Assembly (NCBI GenBank): GCA_900708905.1
Contig: CAADRB010000006.1
Location: forward strand, 2,199,927-2,263,926
Reading direction: 5' to 3'
Origin: Hymenolepis diminuta
Taxonomy: Eukaryota; Platyhelminthes; Cestoda; Cyclophyllidea; Hymenolepididae
DNA: 64,000 nucleotides
Shown: positions 47,901 through 59,000 of the stretch, in pieces
Layout: each line of letters starts with the position of its first letter
How positions within the stretch are numbered: the stretch's first letter is position 1
Made by a program: the position numbers and the translations under genes
Notes under the pieces: generated by a model
The model's input: only the letters and a program-made list of their open reading frames with translations
Told to the model about the DNA's origin: nothing
Databases searched by the model: none

Positions 47901-50403
47901 GGCGATAAGAATATATTGATCATTGTAGTGATATTGTCAGTGGGAATGAAGAGAAGCAGGTGTACGTCAGTGGTGCCTTGGTGAGTTCATGTCCTTGATG
48001 CTTGGGGCTTAATGACTAATCAGATAAACTGAGTGGCTGGGTAAGCCAGTCAGAAAAATTTTTTGGAATGTTCAAGAGCTTTCGAATAAACGGTCCGGAG
48101 GACGGAATGAACTTTTTTTAAATTAGTTTCAACTCTTAACACTTTGACTGCGACGTGCGCCATATATGGTACACGCGGTAAAAAAATAAGCTTTTCTAAA
48201 AAATCAAATATGATGTAAACCACCGTCAACTTCTTATAACCGATTGATAGAATATAGTGTAAAAGGATTATAAAAGCATAAAATAAGGTTATAAAGTTTA
48301 ATCAGAAGAACATAAGTTGCACAAAGCAAAGATTACAGGTTATACAGGTTTGAACACGCCGCTCCACAGGCATACAGGCTATTTTGGGAGTCGCAGTCAA
48401 AGTGTTAAACATCATCACTCAACAATCCCGAGAACATATTTGGGTAATTTCAAAATCAAACAATTGTTGCTACTTATTTATTTAAGCAGATACTTAAGTA
48501 TTTTATTGCAAACAAATACATTTTTGTTATGACCTTATTAGCCTCCAAAATATCTACAACCCTAAGAACTCAATGATAACATGAGATTATGCAAAATTGT
48601 GCGAGACAATGACTCATAATTTGAGTACCTTTTAACAAAAGTGTAAATTTTCTGGATAACTGACATCAAATTATTGAATCTATTTAACTTAGGTAAAAAT
48701 ATTAATTTTGTCCAAAAATTGTAGGAAAAAATGAATCTTCCATTGGAAAATTGGACAGATCACATAAATTCCCAGATGACACAATTAAGGTTTTTGTAAT
48801 AACGTTAAAGATCTATCGGGGCCACATCGGTCGAATAGACATCTGCCGGCTATAACAGTTTTCTACTATTTATTTCTTGTTCAACGATATAATTAACTTT
48901 ATGATTCCTATTCTTGCTGACAGATTCGAAACACACATCATCGACCCTGCTTGGAAGTTACTAAATCTAAAGGCGGTAATTTAGCAGTCATTTTATTATG
49001 GTTAATGAACAATTCCCAACAAATAATCCTCTGCATTTGATTACAGACATTATGATAGGGAATTACCTTCTTCAAGAAATAAAGATTCTTGTACTCACTA
49101 AGTTCAGTAACTTCCTAAGTCCATTAAGAAAAGTATCAACCTTATTTGATTTGGGGGAGATATGACGTCCTGAAAAATTAACGTTCAGCAACTCCTCTTT
49201 TGGATCAGAATTAACCAATGCGATTTACCGTTCACATTACTGGAGGTGTGTCAACGACCTTCAGTCTCGTGACCTTGATAGGCTAGCTCATTGACCACTA
49301 CGATGTCGACAGGTTAATAAAATCAATACCAACATTAGCTTGTTAACTTCTTATTAGAATGTTCCGTGATTTCTATTACCACAATTTTCATCTAAAATAC
49401 TTCTCTGTGGCTGTCTTCCTCTTATAAAATCCCATAGGAAATTAGCATGACACTGATTGGTAGTACCTAGGGCAGCGAGCCAATTAAAATTGGTTGTGTA
49501 AGATGTGATTGAGATATTCGTTTTCATTTATTAAAATAATTGACTACCATGTCCGAGCCTCACATAGGGATAGTTATTACTACCCAACCCTGCAATCAGG
49601 AGGAACAAGTTCGATTTCGGATAAGCAGAGATGAGGTTTGATTTCTATTCTATAACTTTATTGCCTTGTACTTATAATATTCATCATCAATCCTTTCATC
49701 ACACCAGTGTTACTATTTTTACTTTTATTTGCATTTTGAAATCTCCTAATAAAAATAGCTGGCCAACATCTGGTCAGTGATATTTAATATTAGATTGTTT
49801 CCATTTTTCGCTTTAATAACAACTTTAATATATTTCCCTAGTACAAAATGATAAGAAAAGTACAAAAACGAAAATTTTAACGTCATTTGTAGCACCGTGT
49901 TCAAAATTCCATTTTGTCGAAGCATTTTAAGAATTGTTCGAAATTATTAATGTTCTGAAATTCTACTCTTTTGTTAAAGAACATGATATCAAATATTAAA
50001 ATTTCTTTTGAGTGTGTATAATTTAATAATAATATTACATTGACGTATTATTTAAATGGGAATTAATATTTATTCAGCATTAAAGTTCGACAACAATAAG
50101 TTCGTTAGTTAATTTATTCCCAATAGTAATACGTTTCTTGTTGCAAAATATCGGACCATGAAATACAAGTATCTCTCCCTAAATAATCAATTTTATTAAA
50201 TGAATTAATTTAATAGAACAAATTGAGAATTTTACAATGAACGCCACTCGTACTAAATCACGCAAATATGTAATTTGGGAAATTAAGAACCAACTCAATT
50301 TGTTGGTCATTTGCGTGTACGGTGTTTTCAGCAAACATATGCCAGTGAAAATTTAGACTTGCCAGAAACGCATAAGGCGATTTCGATAACACTTCTGTTT
50401 TAG
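44982..50403. other. Gene-poor region between SLC39A9 and the LU genes (5.4 kb)
   Basis: It contains the SLC39A9 3' UTR, the unfound 5' exon or promoter of the first LU gene, a solo LTR-like repeat (48525-48720) and a weak tRNA-like relic near 49550-49640. Remaining frames are under 75 codons and of low complexity, such as a Phe/Leu/Ser-rich minus-strand frame near 47000. Confidence 0.55.
48525..48720 (-). repeat. Solo LTR-like repeat of the 30541-32205 family
   Basis: It shows the family order TTATTAGCCTCCAAAATA, CCTAAGAACTCAATGATAAC, a GAGATTATGCAAA variant, then TTTTAACAAAAGTGTAAATT and TCTGGATAACTGACATCAAA. No element interior follows on either side, so it looks like a solo LTR or fragment. 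Confidence 0.55.
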
Positions 50404-51093
50404 ATAACTTTCAGAACAGAAGATAAGACTAAGAAAATATTTTTCCACTCGCTTCATTGCAATTCCAGTTGTCCATCCTCTTGGAAGTTCTGGACTGTTG
50501 CACTGAGTCTTCTAGTCATAATCTGTTTCATCGGAATCGCGCTGTGGGTTGCCTGGGCACGTTCAAATTCCCGATACAACTGGGGAGATGAGACAATACA
50601 AAGACAACCTATTTTCCCCCCTATTACCTGTTACAAGTGCAGTAACAATAACTACAGGAAAGATTTCCTGAAGATTCATTCAACAATTGAAAATGCAGGT
50701 TCGAAAGAATCGGAGAGGACTAAAACTGAGTTGATTAACCGCAGGGAGGAAATGTGCCAGGAATATGTGAATCGAACAGCTTTCGCAGAGACAGAGACGC
50801 CATCTTCTGACATCTGCAATAATGGCTCCTATAATGGGTGTTTTAAAATGGTGACAAAGAGTTACCGTTTTATATCGAACAAGAGTCGAAATCAACTGAT
50901 TGCTACGATTGTGACGAGGAATTGTGTTGATATTCCACGAAGTTTTCCCCTTGGATGCTACAAGACTTCAGGTGGGGCGGGAATGGAAAGAGAGACATGC
51001 TACTGCAAAGGAAATTATTGCAATTTAGCCACTCTAAATTTTATGCCTACCGTTTTGAATCTTCTTATCTCTCTCACATTATTCATTATATAA
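50404..51093 (+). CDS. Ly6/uPAR (LU) three-finger membrane protein 1, main exon; start codon not in this exon
   Basis: Extracellular or cell-surface LU-domain protein; the partner is unknown. The exon starts after a CTGTTTTAG acceptor in phase 0 and runs 229 codons to TAA. No in-frame ATG precedes the membrane segment. Residues 29-51 form a hydrophobic helix (LLVIICFIGIALWVAW) after a basic N-terminus. The LU domain begins CYKC at 76-79 and ends CYCKGNYCN, with ten cysteines in a pattern identical to the paralogue at 54620-55357. Conserved NRTA is an N-glycosylation sequon. The last 20 residues are hydrophobic and end ...LTLFII with no charged tail, which fits a GPI signal. The first 51 residues align with the paralogue without gaps. 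It could be a quiver- or CD59-like protein; I cannot say which. Confidence 0.85.
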   Translation: MTFRTEDKTKKIFFHSLHCNSSCPSSWKFWTVALSLLVIICFIGIALWVAWARSNSRYNWGDETIQRQPIFPPITCYKCSNNNYRKDFLKIHSTIENAGSKESERTKTELINRREEMCQEYVNRTAFAETETPSSDICNNGSYNGCFKMVTKSYRFISNKSRNQLIATIVTRNCVDIPRSFPLGCYKTSGGAGMERETCYCKGNYCNLATLNFMPTVLNLLISLTLFII

Positions 51094-51117
51094 ATTTATT
51101 CGCAAATTAAATGAAAG

Positions 51118-51123
51118 AATAAA
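51118..51123 (+). terminator. Poly(A) signal AATAAA of LU gene 1
   Basis: AATAAA begins 25 bases after the TAA stop, followed within 30 bases by a T/G-rich stretch (TATTGTGATTCTTTTC). This would give an unusually short 3' UTR. Confidence 0.6.
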
Positions 51124-52494
51124 CGTATATTGTGATTCTTTTCTACATTCTTTGATCTATATGTAAAATTAGGAATTGAATTTTTGTAACAAAAAGAAAT
51201 ATGAATATGGCTATTGTTCATATTTTTATTATTTAGGTCCACACAATTTGGTTTTAATATGAGTAAAATAATTTGATATTGCTTTCTTATTTTGCCCAGA
51301 AAAACACAGCATATGGGGTTTAACAATATTTTTAGATGTGATTATTGATCAATTCAGCTTCGAAAAAAATTCCAAAAGACCTGAGGAAATAAATCATAAT
51401 AGGAAACCCGAGGTTTTCTTCCTGAGTAATGCTTGTTTCTATTCTCATACACTGAAAGGACCCGTCAAATATTGAAAAATTTGGATCAAGGCCAATATAC
51501 CCCCCGGTCTAAAAAATTAGAAATAAAGTAAGTTATAATAAATTAAAATCTTTTTATTAATTCAATAGCCTTCTGATATACGGATGTTTTGTGATTTTAT
51601 CTATCAGTTATCTACAATCTCTGATAGATCTCCACACGGAGAAAAAACCGATTTGGGGATTATTAGCAAGTCGCGATTTGCCCATCTAGGCGTTTTTTCA
51701 CTATTTTAAGCATTTAATTACTTCTTTTCACGTTAATTGTGCTTTAAACGAAAGAAAAAATATTCTGTAGCGGACGCTACACCAATAATTCTTTTGCTAA
51801 ACCTAAGTAATCCTCCTAGCAGTCCAAATAGCCTCTAGTAGAGTCCTCTATTACCAATTCACTCCCAAATAAGCTAAGCTATGCCCAAAATGGTAAGAAC
51901 AGGTAAGATGCTGAGTGAAGAGGGTTTATTGACCACTTCGTTGTCTCTTTTTATCAATGCTTAGTCATTAAATACAAAACCATGCTGGGCTGCAGGGATC
52001 TTGATTGCTGATTGGTTGGGCAGGTCTCTGCACACTCGGCCGCGCTTGATCTCAACGCGACCGGTTACATGGCCNCACTTCCCGTGGTGAGTTCTAGCGC
52101 ACGTGATTCAATCCGTCTTGTTAGCGTTGTGAACCCCACAATTCTCAAAAAGTCGTAGTATATTATAAGGTAAGAAACTGAAATAGTGAATTTAAAAAAC
52201 GAAAAGCACAATTGAAACTAGCGATAGCTTCAAAAATAAATAAATCCTTCATTACTTGAACAACTTACATTAGGGGATTTAGGTGGTTTTGCCAAAGATT
52301 TCTGAATCGCTTACGGTTTTTGGGAGAGGACCTGAAAACACTAATTTTCTGTGGAAATAATCCCTTTGATATCATGAATATTTCAAGCTGGTTTTGATCT
52401 CATCAATCCTGACTGAAATTAGCTTAAGTACAAGTACTCGAAGTGGAACACTAGAGAGAACGGATTTCTGTATTTCGCAAGCGTGTATGTGAAA

Positions 52495-52665
52495 TAGGTC
52501 TGTTATAGTCTTGGAAGCTCCCAAATGACCACAATTCCCCGAATTGAATAATAACACGGGATTAAGCAACTTTTCTACTTCCTCTGAATTAACCCCATAA
52601 CGACCCACAATGTTAGCGTACTTTAACAGTAATATAAAATTTATAAACAACTGGTACTAAGACTA
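52495..52665 (-). repeat. Solo LTR-like repeat of the 30541-32205 family
   Basis: Contains AGCTCCCAAATGACCACAAT, CCCCGAATTGAATAATAACA and CACGGGATTAAGCAA in the family order, then CTCTGAATTAACC and a diverged TTTAACAGTAATATAAAATT end. No element interior is adjacent. Confidence 0.5.
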
Positions 52666-54031
52666 TTCAAATTATAACATTTGCTACTTTGATTTCTTTT
52701 TTTGGGTAAAAACATTCCATTTATCAAACAGGATCTCAAGCACATACATGTAGGCGTCCGTGAGAAAGTAATCTGACCCAATTAAATTTTCTTAACAGCT
52801 TCGAAAATAAAAGTGAAGCTTATGAGGTGTTTAAGAGATATTAGTAATTACCGTCTTTCAATCCAGGTCAAACCACACCTTATTAGGTTGTTGTGGTAAA
52901 CAAAATAATAAAATGGAGTTAGACATGACGATCCTTTCATTTTATATCGCACCTCGAATGCTCATTTGCACGCACCTTAAGTGTACCAACTGTGCCAATG
53001 TCTCTTCTCATTGGATAGGAAACCTCAACCGCCCAATTATGTTACATTTCGCACCTGCAACTACTCCGTTAAATTGCAAAGTACCTGTCTTTCTTAGATT
53101 TCCTTTCGCTGAATACTTCTCAAGAGTGGGTATGTATGACTATCGACCAGGAATCGCTGTTTCTGCCTCGCCAAATAGGTACGATGGGCATGATCATCTT
53201 CTTAGACATAGAGCAAAGGTTAGAAATTCTGCAATTGCCTAATAGACATCCAAAAATATGAATCAAGGTTTCAGTATCAGTACTATATTTTTATCCATTT
53301 TACTTTTATTTTTCACATGTGACATTTGAATAGAAAAATTCAACATTTATTTATTTATTAATAAGTATCTTAGGAAATATTTTCACGATATATTTGTGCT
53401 TTTAGTTATTACAGTAAGGTGAAAATTGCTGTTTGGCTAACGGCTTTTGTTAATCTTTTGCTTCTTATTTTGTATTTACTTGTAAGTTAAATGCCTGCAA
53501 TTTTTCAGTATTAGAAAGTATTAGCCAATTTTCGTAAAGAATTGAAATTCTAGTTTAGACTCGACTCGTGTTAGATGCTTCGATTTTACCTCATTTACAT
53601 TTGTCCTTCAGTATTTCAATCAGGTCTAGGGTATTTTTTGAGGCACAAAGGATATCTAAATTCATTACAAATTTTGCGTGATCACAAAAGAAAGTTTAAT
53701 AAAATGTTATGATTTAGGTTCAGGAGATCCAAAAGACAACCTCAAATTCTAACTAGTTAAATTTGTGAAATGTCTTTTTTGCAAAGATTGTCAAACTAAC
53801 TTGATTAATATAGTGGCTTGTCTTAGTCTCATTCCCAGAAAATAGAAAAAAATATATTTACGAATGAACTCCAAAAAATCAGGTTTTCAATCTAAAACAC
53901 GTGTATCCTGAAGTTGGCTTGAAGTATTTCATGCCAACTTTATTAAAAAAATCTTTTTTTTATTCATTGGTACAAAGTTAAAATTTCTAATTGCGTCATT
54001 CCTACTACACCGGATGGGAAACGAGATGGCT

Positions 54032-54040
54032 TATAAAAAG
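54032..54040 (+). promoter_or_regulatory. Possible TATA box upstream of LU gene 2
   Basis: TATAAAAAG stands about 580 bases before the LU gene 2 main exon. No matching first exon with an ATG and a phase-0 donor was found after it, so the link to this gene is only positional. Confidence 0.25.
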
Positions 54041-54619
54041 GCCTGTGGGCAGGACTTTCTTCACTTATATATGACATTTCATTAAGTGTGGAAATAATTT
54101 ATAAGACGAAATAAAGTCAAATAAGAACAACGGTTTCATAAAGATTAAATAAAGTGTGGAATAACATCAACCAATGATAGAAAATTACATTTTACTGTAA
54201 AGTATCAGGTCCTATTAAGTCAACCCAGTCTAGTCTAGTTCAGAACATTACTTTCAAAAGAACAATTAGAAGGATATAATAATGAAATGTTTTATAAATA
54301 TTCACCACTTATTAAGTAATTCAAATTACAGTTTACATTAAATCCAGACACCCAGATTCTGGACGTAAAGTACATCCCTGGCCCAGGCTTCCCACTAATG
54401 TCCGATAAGATGCTGATATCTACCCTTATATTTGTAATGTCACATTGACTATGCTATAATCCGGTCAAGACGTGTGCTATGTGAGTGATCAGAGGGTTTA
54501 GACGTGGTTCCCAATACACAATAATCTTTATCAAGCTTCTTCAAATCATGTTTTTGAAAGTAGCATTAAGTTTTCATTTAGATTAGAGAATATTGTAACT
54601 GCATATTCAATCATTGTAG

Positions 54620-55357
54620 ATCAATGTGGCATCTGACGATTCCAGGGAACGACTTTTCCCAATACCCTACGGTAATGGATCCCGTTTGATTTCCTCATTG
54701 AAATTAGGGATCATCATCCTGAGTCTTCTAGCGGCGTTAATCTTCATTGGTATTGTTGTTTGGATAATCTGGACCCGATCAAGTTATAGTTACCCTTGGA
54801 GTGATGAAGGACCATTGGGACCTGAAAATCCTCCAGCAATTTGCTATAAATGTAGCAATTATTTTCACATGATGGATGGGCGGGAAGTAAACTCGAATAT
54901 CGATGTGGAAAAAGGTGAATCTGGAGGAATAGAGATTAGCGGCTACCTCGGAGTTGCTATAGATGTTGAGGATCCACGGCAAGAACTCTGTCAAGAAGTT
55001 GTGAATCGAACGGCACTAGCAGAGATCCAGGTTCCGTTGGATGATGATTGTGGAGACAGCTTGTACGACGGCTGTTTCAAAATGGTTACAAAGAGCTTTC
55101 GTATGGTACCGAATATTGGACGAGAAGCGCTCAGTGTCACAGTTGTAACAAGGAATTGTGCAGAGCTACCGAAGAACTTGCCCCTAGGATGCTACAAAAC
55201 ATTCGGCGGTGCAGGAATGGAGAGAGAGATATGCTATTGTAAAGGGAATTATTGTAATTCAGCTATTTCTATGCAAGGATCAATTGCAGTAACTATAACA
55301 GTATCAACTTATTCTTTAGTTTCATTGTTATATAAATTATTTAAAAGCATGTGCTAG
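54620..55357 (+). CDS. Ly6/uPAR (LU) three-finger membrane protein 2, main exon; start codon not in this exon
   Basis: Paralogue of the gene at 50404-51093, same strand, about 3.5 kb downstream. The exon follows a CATTGTAG acceptor in phase 0 and has 245 codons. The only early start-like codon is GTG at 54626. Residues 29-51 are a strong hydrophobic helix (IIILSLLAALIFIGIVVW). The LU domain starts CYKC at 75-78 and ends CYCKGNYCN, with the same ten cysteines and the NRTA sequon as copy 1. The block VTRNC...PLGCYKT.GGAGMERE is nearly identical in both. This copy has extra residues (around ISGYLGVAIDVEDPR) between the second and third cysteines. The C-terminal hydrophobic tail ends in basic residues (YKLFKSMC), unlike copy 1, so it may be a true membrane segment and not a GPI signal. 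Confidence 0.85.
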   Translation: MNVASDDSRERLFPIPYGNGSRLISSLKLGIIILSLLAALIFIGIVVWIIWTRSSYSYPWSDEGPLGPENPPAICYKCSNYFHMMDGREVNSNIDVEKGESGGIEISGYLGVAIDVEDPRQELCQEVVNRTALAEIQVPLDDDCGDSLYDGCFKMVTKSFRMVPNIGREALSVTVVTRNCAELPKNLPLGCYKTFGGAGMEREICYCKGNYCNSAISMQGSIAVTITVSTYSLVSLLYKLFKSMC

Positions 55358-55559
55358 TTCGGACATACTTGCTGTACGACGGATTTAAAATAACGACTAT
55401 ATGCAGATTAACGTCTTTATAAACTTCTAAAGTAACAGCGAATGAATTCGTTCCCTCCTTCAATCTCACCACTGGAGGTCATTGAAAACAGAACCAACTA
55501 ATGATAATCTCGTAAAATCATAATTTTGTACTTTGTTCTCATTCAACTAGCTATTAGAA

Positions 55560-55800
55560 CCGCACAAGATTAATGTGAGATGGTAGATGAGCTTTAGTTA
55601 GAAGGAACACAAGCATCACAGCATAAATTAAATCTGTAACTTCTAGCCTCTCAGAGTCTAAGCATATGAAAAAGCTCTCATCGACTTCTACCACCTCTTT
55701 GGCTGTTCTGTTCACCAGTGAACATCGAACTCGTAACTTCCAACTTCGCACACGAGCACGTCAGTCAATGCGCCACCGGCGCAACACTAACACATTACGG
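55560..55800 (-). repeat. tRNA-derived SINE-like repeat
   Basis: Read on the minus strand, GCCGGTGGCGCATTGACTGA (box A-like) is followed by ACGAGTTCGATGT (box B-like) about 40 bases later and by an A/G-rich tail. It lies between the LU gene 2 stop and the AARS2 stop. An AATAAA at 55801-55806 directly beside it could serve LU gene 2. Confidence 0.5.
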
Positions 55801-56017
55801 AATAAATTATAAAATCATTCTGAACCCATATAGCAAGAAAACTCTGTCTGCTACTGAAATTAAAACTTAGAAAACTATTTAAGTCATCTATTTTCACCAA
55901 TAATACTCATAATTATAAAAATAACAATTCGAAAACAGAAAGTATTAACAAAACTAATAATATTAATTCAGAGGTGAATTTGCATCTCTACAAGCGATCA
56001 TTAATAAAATACCTTTA

Positions 56018-59000
56018 TCAATTAGGCACAGATTCGTTGATCGCAGAGACTAGCTGGCAGAAATAGGGTTTCCAGTCTCGCTGACGTTTACCTTTTGAGG
56101 AAAGGAGACGAACAACCGCAAAATGGTCAGCTCCATCTCCAAGATTACTGCGCTTGAAGCCTTCAACACGAGTAGTAAGGTTAGATCCTTCTAAATTCAA
56201 CCGTTTAACAGAAATTTGAGCCCAAGTCATGGCCTTTTCATTACTCTAAAAGACAGCAGTTATGTATATTGAGAAAACGGGTAATCTGCAGAATACACAT
56301 GTGAAAATTAGTCCAGGCATACCTCTGGATGGTAGAAGATAGCTAGACCCTTCTGATAGAGCACAACTGGTCTCTTGGGCGCAAGATGCAGAATGGATAG
56401 AGCGAACTGGAAAGGATAGTGCAAAATAAAAGGCTAAAAGATAAAAACTTTAAAATTATCTAACCCTATTTCGCATAAATTTCCTCATTGAGCCCAGTAG
56501 ATACTTTATATAATCCGAGGCTTAATACTAACGTTACTTAAGACATAAATCTTAAATATCCTAATTCATAAACTTCAATTTTAATTCATTCACGATGAAA
56601 TTCTTATACCGATCCCCCGTTAACCTTTTGATCATTATGTACCATTCATCTTAATTGACGTATCTTCTTAATCACCTAAAGCCGATGCTACTATTAGCCT
56701 CCGATCAGCCAACTTATACAATGCTGTCGTCATAGACCGTTCATAATATGATTTGCTACTGAAATCAGAGGATAATTTTAATGACCCTCAAAGTAAATAA
56801 GCGGTTAGAACCTTTCCTAATTAAACAGCACAGTATTGGGGCGAATGGATGCTATAAATGTAATGTAATATCTAACTGCCACTAATACAATGCTATGCAT
56901 CCACCTGTATAATCAAGACTATTCAGTGCAGCCGCTGCACTATAGCTATGGCAGCTTAGTCCCAAAAAAGAAGGAGAAGGCCTGTAACTCAAAAGACAGT
57001 TTCTATCATTTTGTTAAGAGTGTACAACTTTTTATGATCGGCAATCTCCTATATCTAATATTAAATAATAGATAAATAATAATACTAATATTTATTAATA
57101 ATAAAATAATGAAGACTTTATTCTCAGGTATGAGTAATCGAAAGATCTGTTTTTGAGAGGCAAACTCCGCACATCGAAATTTTAGGAAGATTATATTTCC
57201 TTTCTATCAATTTTAAATCCTTATTCTATCTTCGAAGAAATTGATATCAATTCATAAGGTAGTAACTGCATCATCAATCTACTGAATTACATCGAAAACT
57301 CCCCAATCCTTTTAGGAGAAGAGTTACAGCTTGTGACTACGATATGGAGAAGGTATCCTGAGGCCGCTCTTATGAGAAACTCACACTCTACTACCTCTCC
57401 TTCTGAAATTAACTAGGGTGTTTGGCCATCCACACGGCACCGATGGGCGCAAATCTCGTGACCTCTGACTTAACGGACGTGCGAGTTGGCCACTGCACCA
57501 CTGGCGAACATAACATCAAAACTGGCTTATTATACCAAGAAGATTAAATATGACGAGATAACGAACTTTATTAAAGTTGCTTATGTTGAAAGGTCTCGCG
57601 ATAGGAGAACTATCATCTCCCCTCGAACCTCCATCCTCTATCAGTCGAGCAAGTTGCTCCACCATAATTGGATCTACATTTTCTGGCACGCCAGAAGCCT
57701 TCCTTGCAGCAGTTCGAACAGCACCAAGCAGACTGGAGAGTCTCTCTTGGTAACGTTTGACAGCACAACGATCCAGATGGGAGAGAAGACATGCACCAGA
57801 GCTTCCACCAAGAATATTATCGACTTCAGATTGGATAGTGACCAGGCGTTCAGCGCAGGTGATAAGGTCGGGGAGAGAATCAGGGCTCTTCATAATTACC
57901 TCCTGAATAAAACCCAATTCGGTAGAGATATGGAGCATTTGTTGGGATCCATAGCATCGGGCACGAACAGCGCTTTCGCCTGAGATCCCTATGAACTAAA
58001 TGCGTAAAACAGTTCACGTGAAATAAAAGAATAGCAGATATTTGTATATGATATTCTTAACTAGATTAATCATTATATTACCAAGTGATAGAAAATTGTT
58101 TCATAGGGTTTGTACTAAATGAAAGGTGGGATACCGGCCTGTTCAGCCACACAATGGAGTGGAAAAAGAAAGAGAAACCTATCCCCATAGTTGGAAACGT
58201 TCACCATATATTCAATTGTATAGTTTTAGCAACTAGCGGAATAGAACGTAATCATACCGACTCACTATTCGTTCGGATTATCCATTGTTGAGTTCTGCTA
58301 ATTTTTAAATATTATTCGAACTCCATGGTAAATAGTCCCATGTCTATAGATTCCCCCTAGAGCATGAAAGATACCCCTCCACTCTGACTGACCTCAAAAC
58401 TAAAACTTTCATCTAACCAAAAGTCCATCGTCAATTTAGCCATAGATCCACAGCACCAATAGAAGAAAGACAATAAGTCATTCACGCACAATCATTAAAT
58501 GAGATTGGTAACGATACGTTAACTTTCCCTCCAGTGCCGGAACCAATCGTACAAACTAAGTTAAAAGTCAAACAATTTATAAAAGCTGTGAATATTCTTA
58601 ACTTATACCTCATAGATCGGCTGAGTTAATCCGTTTGTTTTTCGAGAACTGCAGTAAACTTTACCATCCAAACGCATTCACCTTAGCAGCACACGAAGTT
58701 CTATGTCAATCACTACAAATCAAAGAGAGATTGACAATAGTTAACTCAACCTATAAAGTTTCCACCCTACAAGCAATCACAACTGAAGAAAAACGGAATG
58801 TAATTAGCATGCCTTTACTTGAGCTAACAAAAAAAGAAAAGTGAACAACGGATAAAAATAAAGTTAAAGGACGGATGAAGGTAGATAACTCAATGTTAAG
58901 TCCTGCTCAAGTTCAAAGGAACTTTGTTGGCTGGGCATTTATGTGTTCAGATAGTTATTAGTAGTTATATATTGACTTTATTCAGCAAAATTAATAGCAA

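Larger units (their letters stand above)
51124..54619. other. Intergenic region between the two LU genes, with repeats
   Basis: Holds a solo LTR-like copy (52495-52665), a segment near 51960-52140 that resembles the reverse complement of 32215-32400, and a TATA-like box at 54032-54040. The base at 52075 is undetermined (N). A 109-codon plus frame at 52913-53242 has no recognised domain and is not called. The first exon of LU gene 2 may lie here, but I could not find one that fits. Confidence 0.5.

Noticed and set aside
52913..53242. 109-codon plus-strand frame between the LU genes
   Set aside because: No recognised domain, signal peptide or LU cysteine pattern, and no conserved counterpart beside LU gene 1.
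57486..57983. 165-codon plus-strand frame
   Set aside because: It is the antisense shadow of the AARS2 exon 57995-57567 and runs into a SINE.
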